DNA from: Panax quinquefolius
Lineage: Eukaryota; Streptophyta; Magnoliopsida; Apiales; Araliaceae
Assembly (NCBI GenBank): GCA_020205615.1
Contig: CM035173.1
Span: 36,298,859 to 36,362,858 of the forward strand
Length of the DNA: 64,000 nt
Reading direction: 5' to 3'
The position numbers were made by a program, and so were the translations under genes. Every line of letters starts with the position of its first letter. The first letter of the stretch is position 1. The notes below the pieces were generated by a model. That model made no database searches and had not been told where the DNA came from. It saw only the letters and a list, made by a program, of their open reading frames with translations. Below are positions 10,099-23,399 of the stretch, in pieces.

Positions 10099-12601
10099 TG
10101 TAAGACCCCAACTTATTATAAATAAAATTGAATTTTCTCTATTCATTATTCTAAATTAATAAGGTGTTAATTTGATATAATGCTTTGGTTATGGGTGAAA
10201 TGTGCAAATTTTATAAAATAAGCAAGTGGTTATAAAATATTCATTTTTATCTGGGAATATTCTTTCTGGTCGTGGAATATTCTTTTTTATCTGGGAATAT
10301 TCGTATTTACCTGACAAACCATTCGTGGGCTCATAATGTAATAACTTTCTTGGATGAAGAAAACGACAAAGTATGAGTTTTTATAAATAATCTACATAGC
10401 TTATTACCAAGTAACACTTGTTGGAATACCGGTGGTTAAAATACAATGAATACGCGTGGTTACACAAAGAAAGATTACCAGATTGCATGTAAAGATTGTT
10501 GAATTATTGATTCATACGTAAGTAAGGCACTACTCAATAATTATTACAATAGTTACTATTTAATATTTTATTTTATTGATTCAATAATTATCATATTGAT
10601 ATTTTATATTATTGTTGTTTCAATAATTGTCTCTCGCACAGTATTTCTCATTATCAGATCAATAATTCATATTATTTGAATAATATTATAAGATAACATT
10701 ATTGGCAATGTCTAGAAAGTTCTGTCTAAGGAGAGGTTTGGTCACCTAATCATGCGCCAAGAAGAGAGAAATCCTTATTGGTAAGCCCCTCTTCCCGGAA
10801 CCGCCTCGTTGTCATAATCAGATTCTGTAATATTATTTGTGAATAATTAATTATTAATTTATATGATAAGAAAATATTTATTTGATGTGGATATAAATGA
10901 TGAATTTATTTATGTGGTTATAAATGAAAGAATTAATGCTGAGGTATTTTATCAGTATTTTGTCAGAATGGAGGAATTAAAAATCATCCGTTTGTGGATT
11001 TCGGATATTTTTTGTTGGGAATTTGGAAAAACTCAAAGCTACAAAGTTGTAGAGAATTCGATTTCGTGTGGAATGGACTTAAAATTCGTATTTTTCTGAT
11101 AAATGGACTATTTTCTATGAATTACTGAAGTTTCGGAAAATAAAATAATTTTTATTAAATTATGGGTGGGACCCACTTTTTGGTTGGTGTTGAATAGCAT
11201 ATGGGCTGCTGATTTTTGTCCAAGAAGGCATGCTTGGCTTTTTTCAAATGGTGGGTGGCGTAAAAATTAAAAAGAAATAATAATATTTTATTATTTTAGT
11301 CTCCTATGGCGTTCTAGCATTTTCCTATAAATAGACGCTTAGGTTAGAATTGAAAATCACACTAGAAACAAGTTTTCTTTCTCTCTAGATTATCGAAATT
11401 TTTTTTTGTGAGTATTTTGATACTTTGAGAGTTGTTGTTCTAAGATAAGTTTCCTTCTACTTTTCATCCGATATTCCGATCGTAAGACTGCTATTTTGAG
11501 GTAAGGGATGTTATTTTCTTTTTAAATGATATTATTTTCTTCAATATCATTTTGCTGAAATATTGGTAAACTTTTTAATCAAATTTGAGACTTTTTGTGT
11601 CGGGGTTACTATTCACGTATATGGCACTATTCACGAATACGGCACTATTCACCGAAAAATAAAAATTTTCCTTTTTGTCCAAGATGTCTATTTTGGCTAC
11701 TATCTTTGATTGTATTCATGTTTTGATCTTTATTTTTGAATTCTGCTTCACAATTGGTTATTATGAAGTATTATTGATCTTGGATAAACTGTTATACGAA
11801 TCCCTAATATTTGTCCCTCTGTCTCACTGGATTCCTTTTCTTTAAAATATTTTTCATCATCCTCGCCTTAAATGATGATATTATCGAATATCTTTGGCCC
11901 GTAGTAGTAAAGATGAATGATTAATCGATTAATATCTTTGGCCCGTAGTGTAAAAAGATGAACAGTGTTGAGATGAACACGACTAACCGGTGATATAAAT
12001 GAATATCTTCGCAATATGTAGTGCAAAGATGAATATTTGATTAAAGATGTATATTGATTGATGTTACAGGATAAAATATTGATGATGGACTTTTAAATCT
12101 TAGAAGATGGTAGAATTCATTCTCTACGCGACTCTTCTAATGGATTGTTGTTTTCACGCATTTGTTGATCTAAAACTTGTTGTCTATTATATTCTATCGA
12201 TTTTTCCTGTTGAAGACTAATGATAATTTTTGTATATTATCTTAGTCATAATATTCTTTACCGGGCTAGTTGAGCTCACCCTTTTCCTTTTTGTTCCATT
12301 TTTCTTTTAGGAGAGGGTAAACATAAGATCGATCTAATGGGTAAAATGAGTGATGGTTCTAGAAAGATGTTTTAGCAGCCCTCACTATTTATGTAAAAAT
12401 AGTGTATGAATAATTTTAATGAGGACTTATTTGAGTGTTGATATTGTCTAGAAGATAATATTTGTATTTAAACTCACAAAGATGTGTTGTTCGTATTTTG
12501 CATTTACAATCAGATTGTATTATTGAATTGTAGTTTGCTTTTTGTACCATGTATTTGGCGACTCAGAATGGGTGTTGTATACCTATTTTGGGGTCGTCAC
12601 A
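10099..12601 (+). repeat. 3' LTR of element A
   Basis: Starts TGTAAGACCCC and ends GGGGTCGTCACA. TATA box at 11326-11333 and hairpin units at about 11885-12040; the last unit is degenerate (ATCTTCG...CAAAGAT). It differs from the 5' LTR by scattered substitutions and many small indels. The frame 10863-11099 within it is chance. Confidence 0.92.
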
Positions 12602-12606
12602 GCACT

Positions 12607-12745
12607 TATCAAGGTCATGTGTGAAAAAGAATTTCGATGATATGTGTTTTCTTCTATCTCCTTTGATGTATCCTCCCTTTAATTGAGCTATACATGCAGC
12701 ATTGCCTTCATATAGAATGGATGGAGTTCTTTTGTAGCAATTTTC
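12607..12745 (-). pseudogene. Ty1/copia RNase H fragment (right half, split by element A)
   Basis: Continues the copia RNase H seen at 2500-2665. On the minus strand it encodes SILYEGNAACIAQLKGGYIK and then KHISSKFFFTHDL-like sequence toward 12607. The homology stops near 12745, where a second copia 3' untranslated block begins. Confidence 0.75.
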
Positions 12746-13017
12746 TAAGAATATGCCTCGTTAAAAACCTTACCAAATAAAAACACAGTGGGAAAAAAAT
12801 TGGCGAAGGAAAAGAGTACAATATTCTTGTGTAACTTCTAGTGCCGTGGGATTACCTCATTAAAACCTTGCAAAGGAAAACCCAGTGAGAAAAAATCTTA
12901 GCGAAGGAAAAAGAGTACAATCAGCACATATCCTTTTTACTCCCCTTCATAAGTACATAAAATTTTCATTATTCATGGTAAAAATATCATTAAGTCGAAG
13001 CTTGTCAATATTGTGCA
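12746..13017 (-). mobile_element. Second copia 3' untranslated block, duplicated
   Basis: The plus strand shows two successive copies of a block reading about CCTCRTTAAAAACCTTRCMA...AACMCAGTGRGAAAAAA...GCGAAGGAAAAGAGTACAAT (about 12750-12823 and 12856-12920). A copia 3' UTR already exists at about 2430-2500, so this marks the end of a second copia copy or a rearranged one. Confidence 0.6.
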
Positions 13018-14690
13018 CCATCTTCTTCAAAATCGTAGTTGGTAATGACTTAATGAATATATCAACCAAATTATCACATGTTCATATATGCTTGATATCA
13101 ATATGCCATTCTTCTGGGGCTCATGTGTATAAAATAATTTTGGTGCAATATGCTTGGTTCTATCACCCTTTGGATAAAATAATCCCAAATCAATAGTCTC
13201 ACGAAGATAACATAAAATATGTTTAATTTCATTACAATGTCTTCGAGTTTGTGCATAACTATACATTGCTAGTAAGTTAACTGCAAATGCTATATCAAGT
13301 CGTGTGAAATTTGTAAGATACATCAAAACATCAATTGCACTAAGATATGGTACTTCAGGACCTAATATATGGTACTTCGGGACCAAGAGTTTCTTTATTA
13401 TTTTCTTGTGGTCAAAACGAATCTTTCTTGATATCAAGTGACCAATCCATCATTGGAGTACTCAAAGGATTAACATTATCCATGTAAAGTTACTTCAGAA
13501 CTTTTTCTGTGTATGTTGATTGATGAACAAGAATTCTATAGTTCAATTTGTAGGCCAAGACAAAAATTTGTCTTACAAATATCTTTAATCTCAAATTTGT
13601 TATTTTTGTCGACTCTTCTAGAGCAAGATCTTTCATCAATAAATACAGTAATAATAGCAAATCCAGATTATGATCTTTTGATAAAAATGTATGCACAAAT
13701 TGAATTATTCTCAAATCCTTCTTTCAAAAGATATCCACTCAGGCGATTATAAAAAAATATGCATCTGGATTGCTTTAACTCATATAAGAATCTTTGTAGC
13801 TTGATAGAATACATATTTCGAGATATAGAATTTATGCTTCAGGAATTTTATATCCTTCAGGGATTTTCATGTAGATATAATTATATAATAATCCATACAG
13901 ATATGATGTAACAACATCCATTAATTTCTCTTGCTACCAAGCTAATTAAAAAATTGAATGTAATTGTGTCCATTACATGAGCATATATTTCTTCATAATT
14001 AATACCATGTCTCTACGAGAAATCATGTGTTACAAGTCACGCTTTGTACCATATAATTTCATTTTTCTTATTTCGTACAAATACCCATTTGTATTCAACA
14101 GGCATCACACATTTAGGTGTTCGGACTACAGGTCCAAAAACTTCACGTTTACTTTGTAAATTTAGTTCTACTTGAATCGCCTCTTTTCACATTGGCCAAA
14201 TATTTCTACATTCATCAACGATTTGTGGTTCATATATATGATCATTACTTCTGGTAATATCAAGAACAATTTTATACGAAAATATGTTGTCGACAGCAAT
14301 TTTATTTCTATCCAATATATTCGTCTCCTGTATATACATAATGTATCGAGATCTCGTTATTTTCAGGTACCTGATCCTCTTCAAGGGATAACTCATCCTC
14401 TTCAAGGAATAACTCTTCAAGAGTTTTATTTACAGGAGATTTTTGTTCATAAATTTTGGATATATCGATAAATTTTGTAGCCTGTTTCATGGGTATAGCC
14501 TCTTTATAGGCTGCAACTTGTTTTTCTTGTACTTTCTTCTTCTAGGAATTTTTTTTTTAACACCAATAGATCTTCCACGCTTTAGGTGTGGTTTTGATTC
14601 ATTTTTTGCTGTATAAACTGATTGTCCTACAGGGACTTCAATCCCTACTAGAGTATTAGCAGCTAAAATGTGAGATATCATTTTCTTATT
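13018..14690 (-). pseudogene. Ty1/copia reverse transcriptase/RNase H, decayed
   Basis: The minus-strand frame 13027-13437 encodes the RT end of a copia polyprotein (VPYLSAIDVLMYL, TRLDIAFAVNLLA, RRHCNEIKHILCYLRE). It jumps from LGLFY directly to KGDRTKHIAPKLFYTHE, so most of the RNase H core is deleted. Minus frame 13490-13714 holds NYRILVHQSTYTEKVLK, and 14187-14490 carries PENNEISIHYVYTGDEY and DRNKIAVDNIFSYKI from the integrase-RT linker. 14487-14681 carries the basic linker GQSVYTAKNESKPHLKRGRS. Frameshifts separate all of them. Confidence 0.8.
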
Positions 14691-14699
14691 ATCGGTGAA

Positions 14700-15300
14700 A
14701 AAAATTTCAAGTAATCTCCCTTATCCTGCTTCAGGCAACGACCTCACGTCGTGCTTGGGCAACGACTTTTCTCCCCCTAATCGTGGGAAGACTGTTTCAT
14801 TAAACTAACAATCCTCAAAATAAACCTTAAAAATATCACTTATTGAGGTTATGTTGCAGCATGTAAAATAACAAGACCCCAAGCATAAACTGGCAATTTT
14901 GATTTCATAATCAAAGGTCGAGCAATAATTTAAAATCTCTTCAAAATTGATTCAGCTATACCATTTTGAGTATGTGTATGTGCAACATGATGTTTAACAT
15001 AAATTCCAATTAACATACAATATTCATCAAAAACATGAGATGTGAATTTTTACCAGCATTATCTAAATAAATTTTCCTAGTTATATAATCAGGAAATTGT
15101 ACTCGCAGCCTAATCATTTGAGCAAAAAGCATAGGAAATGCAATATTTCTAGTTAAAAGTAAATATACATGTGATCATCTGATTAATGCATCAATTAAAA
15201 CCATAAAATACTTGAATATACCACAATGTGAGTGTATTGGTTCAAATAGATCACCTTGAATTCTTTCTTAGAAAGATGAACACTAAATAACAATAATTAA
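14700..15300 (-). pseudogene. Ty1/copia integrase core remnant
   Basis: On the minus strand the stretch around 15045-15165 reads NIAFPMLFAQMIRLRVQFPDY and then KIYLDNAGKN. This matches the RLDNAGEF block of copia integrases with the following Glu changed. Further on (about 14900-15000) come ML-HIHILKMV-like residues where relatives have HVHTQNGLAE. Integrase preceding RT is the Ty1 domain order. Confidence 0.7.
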
Positions 15301-17233
15301 ATGTGATAGTTTGGTAATTAATTTACTTTGATATAATCAACAGGCAAAGGAATATTTTGGTTCTTTAAGGGATGTTCATGGGAGTTTTTCAATAATTCAA
15401 CGCAACATTATTGATCCTGGATGATCAATACGATCATGCTTAATCATAAAAACCTTTGGATCTAAACACTTTTGGTGTATTGAACACTTCTAGTATATTA
15501 CAACATTCGTTTCAACTATTTTCATTTTAGTATAATATAACCCAGAAGAGAAAATAGACAGTTTTTCTAATATGAGCTTCTGGCCCGATACTATTGAAGT
15601 AATATAAAGAAATTTTTCCCTGCCTTCGTTATTGGTTTCAATTTAATAACCATTATAACATATATCCTTAAAACTGAGCAAATTTGTGCTTGTCTCAGAA
15701 GAATATAAAGAATCATTAATACAAAGTTTTGTACCATTTGACAACATTATAATCGCTCTTCGAGAGCCTTTAATTAAGTTTGATGAGCTTCTAGCTCATA
15801 CATCTTTATATATGCAAAAACATAAATTTAACTTTATTACTTAAAACATAAATAAAACATATAATAAAAATACTTATTATAATGCCATAATACAATGAAA
15901 TAAAAATAATTAATTGGTTTGAACAATTCTATCAACATCATCAAGGAAATCATAGATATCAAAATTAGTTATTTCCATTCCATTTGAAAGTCAAAATAAT
16001 TCATGGGATCTTCAGGATCATTATGATCAATAAAATTTATTTCAATTTTATTTCTTTTTCTTTTATGGAGTCTTGGTACAAATTTACGAAATGTTTAGGA
16101 GTACGACAGGTACATTCCATTTTCTATATTGATAGTTCTTTTCACGTCCACGGCCACAACCATAATTTTCTCTATGTTTATCAAATGAGGTTTCATTCAT
16201 TTCAAGGAATGGAGTAGAACCAATCGGGCGAGATTGTTAGTTTTTCAACAAAAACTCATTATTTGTTCAGTCACTAGAAGAAATGATATCACTTCTAGTA
16301 ATATAATTTCATTTATCGCTTCAGGGAATATTTTTTGAACTAACGCTCTCGATATTGCTGCTGCAGGAGCATATTCAAGGCATGAAATATAATAAATATA
16401 TTTTCTAACATGTCTTTATCAATATTTTTTTCCATGGAGATGATGACAAATAAAAATAATTGATTTTGCATGATCCTACAGGGAGGCATGCTTGTCAATC
16501 TTAATTATATCTCCAAAGTTATCTTTATATGAATATCAGTATCAAGAGTCCATGACAAGTAATTCTTTCTCGATATATATCAAGGACAATAAATTTAAGT
16601 TTTGTAATGTTCGATATTTATATAAATATATAATTAAATAACTAAATATAAATATCAAATCAACAAAAATAGTAGCAAAACTTAAGTGTGACAACAATAA
16701 TAAACATGTCATTTCCTGTTTAGTCAAAGACAAAATTCTATCTTAATTAATACTAGTAGTTTTCTTTACTATGCCATGCCATGTTAATAGGAAAAAAAAA
16801 TGACTTTGTTTCTCAAAAGTAAAAAGATGGGTATAACATGTTAGACATGATAATGAATTCCTTTTGAATAATTAGGAGTATATGAATGCATGTTGAAGCA
16901 TATCATAATGCATCCAGATGCTAATAAGACTAAACAAATGAGGCCTAAATATGCTATAATGTCGCATGCATGTTATACATGCATGCATGTGTTAACGAAG
17001 CCTACCTGATAAGTCTTAAATTAATTGCAAAATAGGATACAAAAGAGACAAATATACTAAGAGATGGACCCAATCTTATGTATCAATTTTCTCTCCTTAC
17101 CCTCTATTCCATTCGATTGTAATGACAAAACATATATTTTATACAAAGAGAGATGGAGAGTTGTACCTTATTCTACTTCAAACCAAATATGATTATCTGC
17201 TTCAAGACAAAAAAATGAGGAACAATTCGTGCT
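15300..17233 (-). pseudogene. Ty1/copia protease/gag remnant and 5' leader
   Basis: Minus-strand words CRTPKHFVNLYQ (about 16078-16112), with a decayed zinc-knuckle context, mark the gag end. The antisense match to a gag linker with PTGS-like residues lies near 16215-16235. No long frame survives. The stretch ends at 17233 with plus-strand ...ATTCGTGCT, immediately before the target duplication of element C. Large parts (15300-15900 and 16440-17220) show no recognisable coding sequence. Confidence 0.55.
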
Positions 17234-17789
17234 GATAATGTGAGACCCCGAATTTTATGAAATAAAAGTATTCAATTTTTCTATTTTGGTGAATAGTTAA
17301 ATTGATAAAAGTTTAAAGTTAAGGGTGACATTTAAAAATTTTTCAAAGTAAGTGATGATGAAGTTTTGTTTTATTATTATTATTAATGTAATAAAATGTA
17401 AAAGCTTTTTATATAAAATGTAATACTTTTATAAAGGTATTCTATAAATAGAATATATTATATTCTATTATGCATAGTGTTTTACATAGTAAAATCTTTT
17501 TTATATAAAATGTAATACTTTTATAAAGTTATCTGCTTTTATTAGATAATAATTAGATTATATTATATTTTATTATGTATAGTATTTGCATAGTGCTCTC
17601 GATAGTGTTTGCATAGTAAAATCTTTTTATATAAAATAGAATACTTTTATAAAGTTATTCGTTTTATTAGATTAGAAATAGAATATATTATATTTTATTT
17701 AAAAGATTTTGCTTTAAATCTGGACCGTCCGATTAAAAGTAAATCAATCTGGACCGTTCATGAATTAGTTACTATGCAGTCCATTCTTC

Positions 17790-17797
17790 TATAAATA
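17790..17797 (+). promoter_or_regulatory. TATA box of element C 5' LTR
   Basis: TATAAATA after CCATTCTTC, about 550 bp into the LTR. The 3' LTR equivalent at 32323-32330 reads TATAAATG. Confidence 0.55.
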
Positions 17798-18049
17798 GAA
17801 GCTCTTTCCTTCATTATTTCTTACAAATTCACTGAAACTCTAGAGAGAGAAACTATAGAGAGATTTCTTCTTCTGTAATCTCGAGCGTATTTCTTTAGAG
17901 TTTAAGAAAGCTTTGAGCATAGAAGATAGTGCAAGTTTTCTTCAAGTATATTCCCGCCCTACCGATCGGAATACTCTTCTTTCAAAGGTAAGGGATATTA
18001 TTTGTTGTACCTTTAAGGGGTATTATTTCTTTTATATTCATGAAGAGAA

Positions 18050-18570
18050 CTTCTGTTATTCCATTCTTTATTATTCTGTTGGAATAACCTATATACGCGG
18101 ACTACCCTATACTTGTTAAAATTCTTTTGTTATTCCATTCCTTATTATTATGTTGGAATAACCTGTCTATGCGAAGTACCGCATACATGGTGAAATTCTT
18201 CTATTATTTCATTCTTAACTGTTCCGTCGAAATATCCTGTCTGTGCGTTTACGCTGTACCTGATTCCATTATTTATTATTCCGCATTTATTATTCTGTCA
18301 GAATATCCTGTCTGTGCGTTTACGCCGGACCTGGTTCCATTATTTATTATTCCGCATTTATTATTCTGTTGGAATATCCTGTCTGTGCGTTTACGCCGGA
18401 CCTGGTTCCATTATTTGTTATTCTGTTGGGAATAACATGTCTATGCGGTTTCTATCGCATGCATGGTGAATCTTTTTGTTATTTCATTCTTTATTATTCT
18501 GTTGGAATAACCTATCTATGTGGATTACCACATGCATGGTGAATGATCCTTTGTATTCATTCCTTATTAA
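18050..18570 (+). repeat. ~60-bp tandem array in element C LTR
   Basis: About seven to eight imperfect copies of a unit built around TTCCATTMTTTATTATTCTG, TTGGAATAACCTGTCTATGCG and then a YACCGCATACNTGGTGAA-like segment. Units vary from about 55 to 70 bp. A shorter, more diverged version is at about 32575-33010 in the 3' LTR, so copy number differs between the two LTRs. Confidence 0.7.
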
Positions 18571-19754
18571 ATTGTGGAAATGATCTGTTTACATTGATTA
18601 TGATGAGAGTCATAATAAAAGCATTGGACAGATGAAAACCATGGGTATATGAAGTATTAGTAAGTGTTATGATGAGTTATGTTGGTTATTATGAGAAAAC
18701 ATGAAAGTTTCTTAGAAATCACAAAGAGTTAAAAATCAGATTTTGGTGAAAATGGAATATGAAATTCAATTAACCATATCTCCTATTATATTTTGAATTT
18801 TTGAGTGTGCTCAAGTTCTAGAGTTAGATCTATGAGTTTTGTATCATCTCCAAGTGGAATCACTGGAAAAGGTGTTGTAGATTTTCGTGTGGACTGTTTT
18901 TAGCAAAAGAGTCCAAAGCTGCAAAAGAGGAATAATAATTAATGCCCAGAAACTTTAAGGGGTTGTTTCGGCCACTTAATTTGTGAGAAAAATTCTGGCC
19001 TTTTGGGACATGAAAGTATATGGTATAAAATACCTCCTGTCCAAAAATGAGCTCATTTCGATTTAAAATGAGCAAGTTATGACCATTTCAATATTTAGGT
19101 TTTTCCGACAAAAAATGCTATAACCGGAGTTCTATACCTCCGATTACCATGAAATTTAAACTGGAAGATCACGTTAACATGTGTAAGATCTTGCCAAGAT
19201 TTGGGAATTTCTGGAGTTAAACTTGATGTAGCTAATTTATTAAGGAATTAATTAGAAATTGATTTTTGAATAATAGTAAATGAATTTTAAAAATTCCGAG
19301 AAAAATATATGTTCATTATGGGAATATGACTAAGTCCCAGAAAAGAAATATTTTGGGACTGATTTGGTATTTTTTATAAAAATGGTTTAGTTACGAACAT
19401 ATGAGTTAAATATGTTATGTGAAGTAACAAAGTTGGAAAATAGGATTTTATGGCTTGGAAATCCTATATAAGATATATGTATATTTTAAATGAGGGATTT
19501 AATCATTGGTAATGAAATCTTATGAGAATGGCATTTTGAATGATTAATTGCATTATTTGGTAAAGTGTAAATAATTGAAATAAATTATTTATAAGTTTAA
19601 GAAGTGATTAAAATATTGTTATGATATTAATAATATTAGATTATGAGTGGATGATAATATTTGGATAAATTTAAAGTCTTTAATATTTATCCTTATTTTT
19701 GTTTGATTAATACTTATATCATTGTCATCATCCTCATGTGTATATTATGTTGAA

Positions 19755-20390
19755 AGTCATTTTGTGGCACTCAGAAGTGCATAGATGGACTTGGTATGAT
19801 TATGACCGTGTGATTATTCTAAGATAATCATGACCGTAATGTTACAAATGATGTGGAAAAAGTCCTCATTGGTCGTAAAAGTGCATTGATGGACGCTTTT
19901 GGTATGATTATGGCTATAATTCACTTGACGAAGGGTGCAAAGATGAATTGTTTTATGGCATGATCAGGATCATTAATGAAAACACGATTATCTTTGGCCC
20001 GTAGTGCGTGGATAATTCGTGGTCGTGATACTAAAAGAATATCTTTGGCCTATAAAGCGTGGGGATGAATTGATGATGTGGATTAATTATTGAAATGAGT
20101 CTCAAAGAATGAAATATTAATTCATGGATGTGATAATAATGAATATCCTCGGCCGTAGTGCATGGATAATTCATGGATGTGATATTAACGAATATCCTCG
20201 GTAGTAGTGTGGGGTGATTCGATGATGTGGATTATTTATTAAAATCGAGTCTCTCATTTATAAAATATTGATAATAAGCTTTTAAATTAGTAGAAGATAG
20301 TAGATATCATGCTCTACTTGACTCTTCTAAAATAAAGTTGTATGTCTTTGGCCTGTAGTGCAAAGATGAATTGTTAATGAATATCTTTGG
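19755..20390 (+). repeat. Hairpin-like array, element C 5' LTR
   Basis: Repeated units with core loop GGCCNGTAGTGC and varied stems: ATTATC/GATAAT (about 19988), GAATATCC/GGATAATTC (about 20142) and GTCTTTG/CAAAGAT (about 20345). One more unit at 20384 is split by element B and continues at 30505. The homologous array in the 3' LTR is at about 34205-34855. Confidence 0.6.
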
Positions 20391-21763
20391 TGTAAGACCC
20401 CGAAATTTTTAAATAAAAAGGAATTTCCTTTATTTATTATTTTGAAATAGTAAGGGTTGATTTGATTAATGTGGATAGTTAAGGGTTAAATACGCAAAAT
20501 ATTTCAAAATAAGCAAGTGGTTATAAAATATTCATTATCGTCGGGGAATATTCGTTTGGTCGTGGAATATTCGCATCGCGTGTGAATATTCGCATGCGAC
20601 TTCCGCCACAAGACCATGTATGGGCCCCATAATGTAAAGCGATTGGATGAAGAAAACGACAAATATAAGTTATTTTTAAATAACTTGAGTTGTTAGTTAT
20701 TCCAAGATTATCTCGTTGGAATACCCGTGGTTAAAACACACTAATGCGCTGTTGTTGAAAGCAACAGACACTACAGATTGCACCAATTATTGATTCTTAC
20801 GTAAGAAGGCACTACTCAATAATGGTTACGATAATTACTTGTCAAAGATTTTATTTTATTGATTCAATAATTGTCGCGTTGATATTTTATATTCATTGTT
20901 GTTTCAATAATTGTCATTGCACAAAGATTTTTCATTATCGGCTAATAATTCATATTATCTGAATAATATTATTAGATAACATTGTTGGCAATGTCTAGAA
21001 AGTTCTGTCTAAGGAGAGGTTTGGTCACCTAATTGCGGCCAAGAAGAAGAAATTCTTATTGGAAAGCCCCTCTTTCTAGAAAGCTGCTCGGTTGTTAATA
21101 TTGTGATTCTCGTAATATTATTTGTGAATAATTAATTATTGATTTATATGATGAGGAAAATATTGATTTTATGTGGATATAGATGGAGAAAATTTTTAAA
21201 ATGACAATTGTTGAAAATTAATATTTTATCTTTTCCTCGATAAAATAATTCATTTAAATATATTATTTTAATAATATATTAACTGTGATATTTTTACAAC
21301 GAATGTGGGATATATGAGTATACGAGGAGGAAGAGTATTTTTTGTTGCAATAAATGTTTAAAACATGTTAAACATGCTCATGGACCCCATTTATTGATCG
21401 AAATTTGATTATAAATTGTAAAATCGACCTTGTTTTTGGATTTCATCAATTTCCATTTGGAATTTGGAAAAACTTTCTTCTCGCAAAGTTGTAGAGAATT
21501 GAATTTCCTATAAAAACTCGCCAGATTCAATTTTCTCGATGAAAGGGCTATTTATTATGAATTATTGAAGTTCCAAAGTTCAAAAATAATTGATTTTTGT
21601 AAGTTTTAATTACTTATTTTATGAAAACGTTTTTTTCTTACTTTTCTAGAAGGTGGCATGTGGAAATGCTAGGATCTGAATTCTAAGGTTGGCGTATGAA
21701 TTTGATATATATATATATATTAATTTATTAAATTTTCTGCTTTTGGTGTTCTAAGCAATTTCC

Positions 21764-21771
21764 TATAAATA
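21764..21771 (+). promoter_or_regulatory. TATA box of element B 5' LTR
   Basis: TATAAATA after AATTTCC. The matching section is deleted from the 3' LTR of the same element, so this is the only copy of the promoter left in B. Confidence 0.6.
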
Positions 21772-22499
21772 GGTGCTTAGGTTAGAATTGAAAATCACAC
21801 CGTAAATCAAGTTTTCTCTCTATATTATCGAGTTTATTCTTGTGAGTATTTTGAGTATACTTTGAGTATTGCTAGATTACAGTGCAAGTTCCCTTCAAAG
21901 ACTATACCCAGATTCTAGCTAAAAGACTTGATCTTTCGAGGTAAGGGATATTATTTTTTCAGAATGATATTATTTCTTCAATATCATTATAATCGAAATG
22001 TTGATCTCAAGTTTTTATCAAATTTGGAATTTTTTCATGTCGGGGTTACTATTCATGGTTACTATTCATGAGTTACTATTCATGGGTTACTATTCATGAG
22101 TTACTATTCACGAAAGTTACTATTCACGAGTACTATTCATGAAGCGTGAAGATGTTTTTGTGGAATTTCTATCTTTTGGTGTCTGAGTTACTATTCACGA
22201 TACTCGAGACTATTCACGATATACGACACTTATTCACGATACTAGGTCTTATTCAATTTAAAAATAAAATTTCTTCTTTTCGTCTAAAACATCTATTCCG
22301 GATACTAACTCGATTGTATCCATGTTTTGATCATTCTTGAATTTTACACCACTATGATTATTTTTGAGGTATTTTTGGACGTGGATAAAACCAAGTACGA
22401 ATCCTTAATCCTTAATCCTTGTCATTTTGTTTCACTGGATTCGTTTCTTTAAAAAAAAAAATATTTTTCATCATCCTCGCCTTAAATGATGATATTATG

Positions 22500-22675
22500 G
22501 AATATCTTTGGCTCAGAAAGCAAAGATGAATGATTTCTTAAGAATATCTTTGGCCCATAGTGCAAAGATGAATGATTTCAAGAATATCTTTGGCCCGTAG
22601 TGCAAAGATGAACAGTGTTTAAATGAACATGACTTAATCGATGAATATCTTTGGCCCTAGAAAGTAAAAGATGAA
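22500..22675 (+). repeat. Hairpin array, element B 5' LTR (4 units)
   Basis: Four ATCTTTG-type units. Units 2 and 3 have loops GCCCATAGTG and GCCCGTAGTG and perfect 7-bp stems; units 1 and 4 have decayed 3' sides (AGAAAGCAAAGAT, AGAAAGTAAAAGAT). Confidence 0.7.
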
Positions 22676-23218
22676 TATTTGATTCCGATGTATATTGATT
22701 GATGTTACGGGGATAAAAGATAGATTTATGAACTTTTAAATTCATACATAGAAGATAGTAGTTTGCATTCTCTACTTAACTCTTCTAATGAATTATTATT
22801 TCATTGCTAATATTGATTTAAAATTTGTTGTCTATCAGATTCTATTATATTTTTCCTGTTGAAGACTAATGATAATTTGTTGTATATTATCTTAGTCATA
22901 ATATTCTTCTTCGAGCTAGTTGAGCTCACCCTTTTCCTTTTTGTCCATTTTTCTCGTGGAGGCGAGAATATAAAGAGTGCGAGCCTGGGTATGGAATGAA
23001 GGTTCTAGAGAGAGTTGTTTAGTAGTCCTCACCATTTTGTAAAATAATGTATCAATAAATGTGATGAGGATTTATTTGAGTATAGATATTGTCTAGAAGA
23101 TAATATTTGTATTCAAACTCACAGCTTTCTTGTTGTAATAATAAAGTTGTAGTTGTTTCTCGTACTATGTATTGACAACCCGAATAGTGATGTATACCTA
23201 TTTTGGGGGCGCCACAGT

Positions 23219-23229
23219 TGGTATCGAGC
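23219..23229 (+). other. Primer-binding site of element B
   Basis: TGGTATCGAGC lies two bases after the 5' LTR. It is the initiator-tRNA-type site with one base fewer than the usual TGGTATCAGAGC. Confidence 0.6.
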
Positions 23230-23399
23230 TTAGGATATGATCTCTGGCGAGATCGGGAATAGAACTAGGAGGGAGAGACGAGTAAATCCTTCACTAAGTG
23301 TGTCCTACCTAAGCTTATTTGTTAGTTGGTCAAGATATAGGATATTATGTGATATATTGATTTCTTTAATTAACCATTGTTTTATGACAAAGATTTGAG

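Larger units (their letters stand above)
2666..12601 (+). mobile_element. Element A: complete but defective Ty3/gypsy chromovirus (Tekay/Del-like)
   Basis: A 9.9-kb element with LTRs at 2666-5183 and 10099-12601. It is flanked by a perfect 5-bp target duplication GCACT (2661-2665 and 12602-12606). Internal order is primer-binding site, gag, protease, reverse transcriptase, RNase H, integrase, chromodomain remnant, polypurine tract. This is the Ty3 order with RT before integrase. LTRs of about 2.5 kb and a C-terminal chromodomain point to the Tekay/Del clade of chromoviruses (inference). Stops and frameshifts in every domain make it non-functional. It sits inside a copia RNase H sequence and is read in the opposite direction to it. 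Confidence 0.93.
17239..20390 (+). repeat. 5' LTR of element C, left piece
   Basis: Starts TGTGAGACCCCGAATTTTAT, identical to 31771. It contains repeated ATAAAATGTAATACTTTTAT modules (about 17390-17700), a TATA box at 17790-17797, a tandem array at about 18050-18570 and hairpin-like units from 19755. Element B interrupts it at 20390, within a hairpin unit. Confidence 0.9.
20391..23216 (+). repeat. 5' LTR of element B
   Basis: Runs from TGTAAGACCCCG to GGGGGCGCCACA, 2826 bp. It includes a TATA box at 21764-21771, ACTATTCAYG runs at about 22045-22240 and hairpin units at about 22500-22675. It is about 300 bp longer than its partner, which lacks the promoter section. Confidence 0.92.

Noticed and set aside
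10863..11099. 78-codon frame in the element A 3' LTR
   Set aside because: The equivalent in the 5' LTR is broken by a stop (TGA near 3566), so no selection on the protein is seen.
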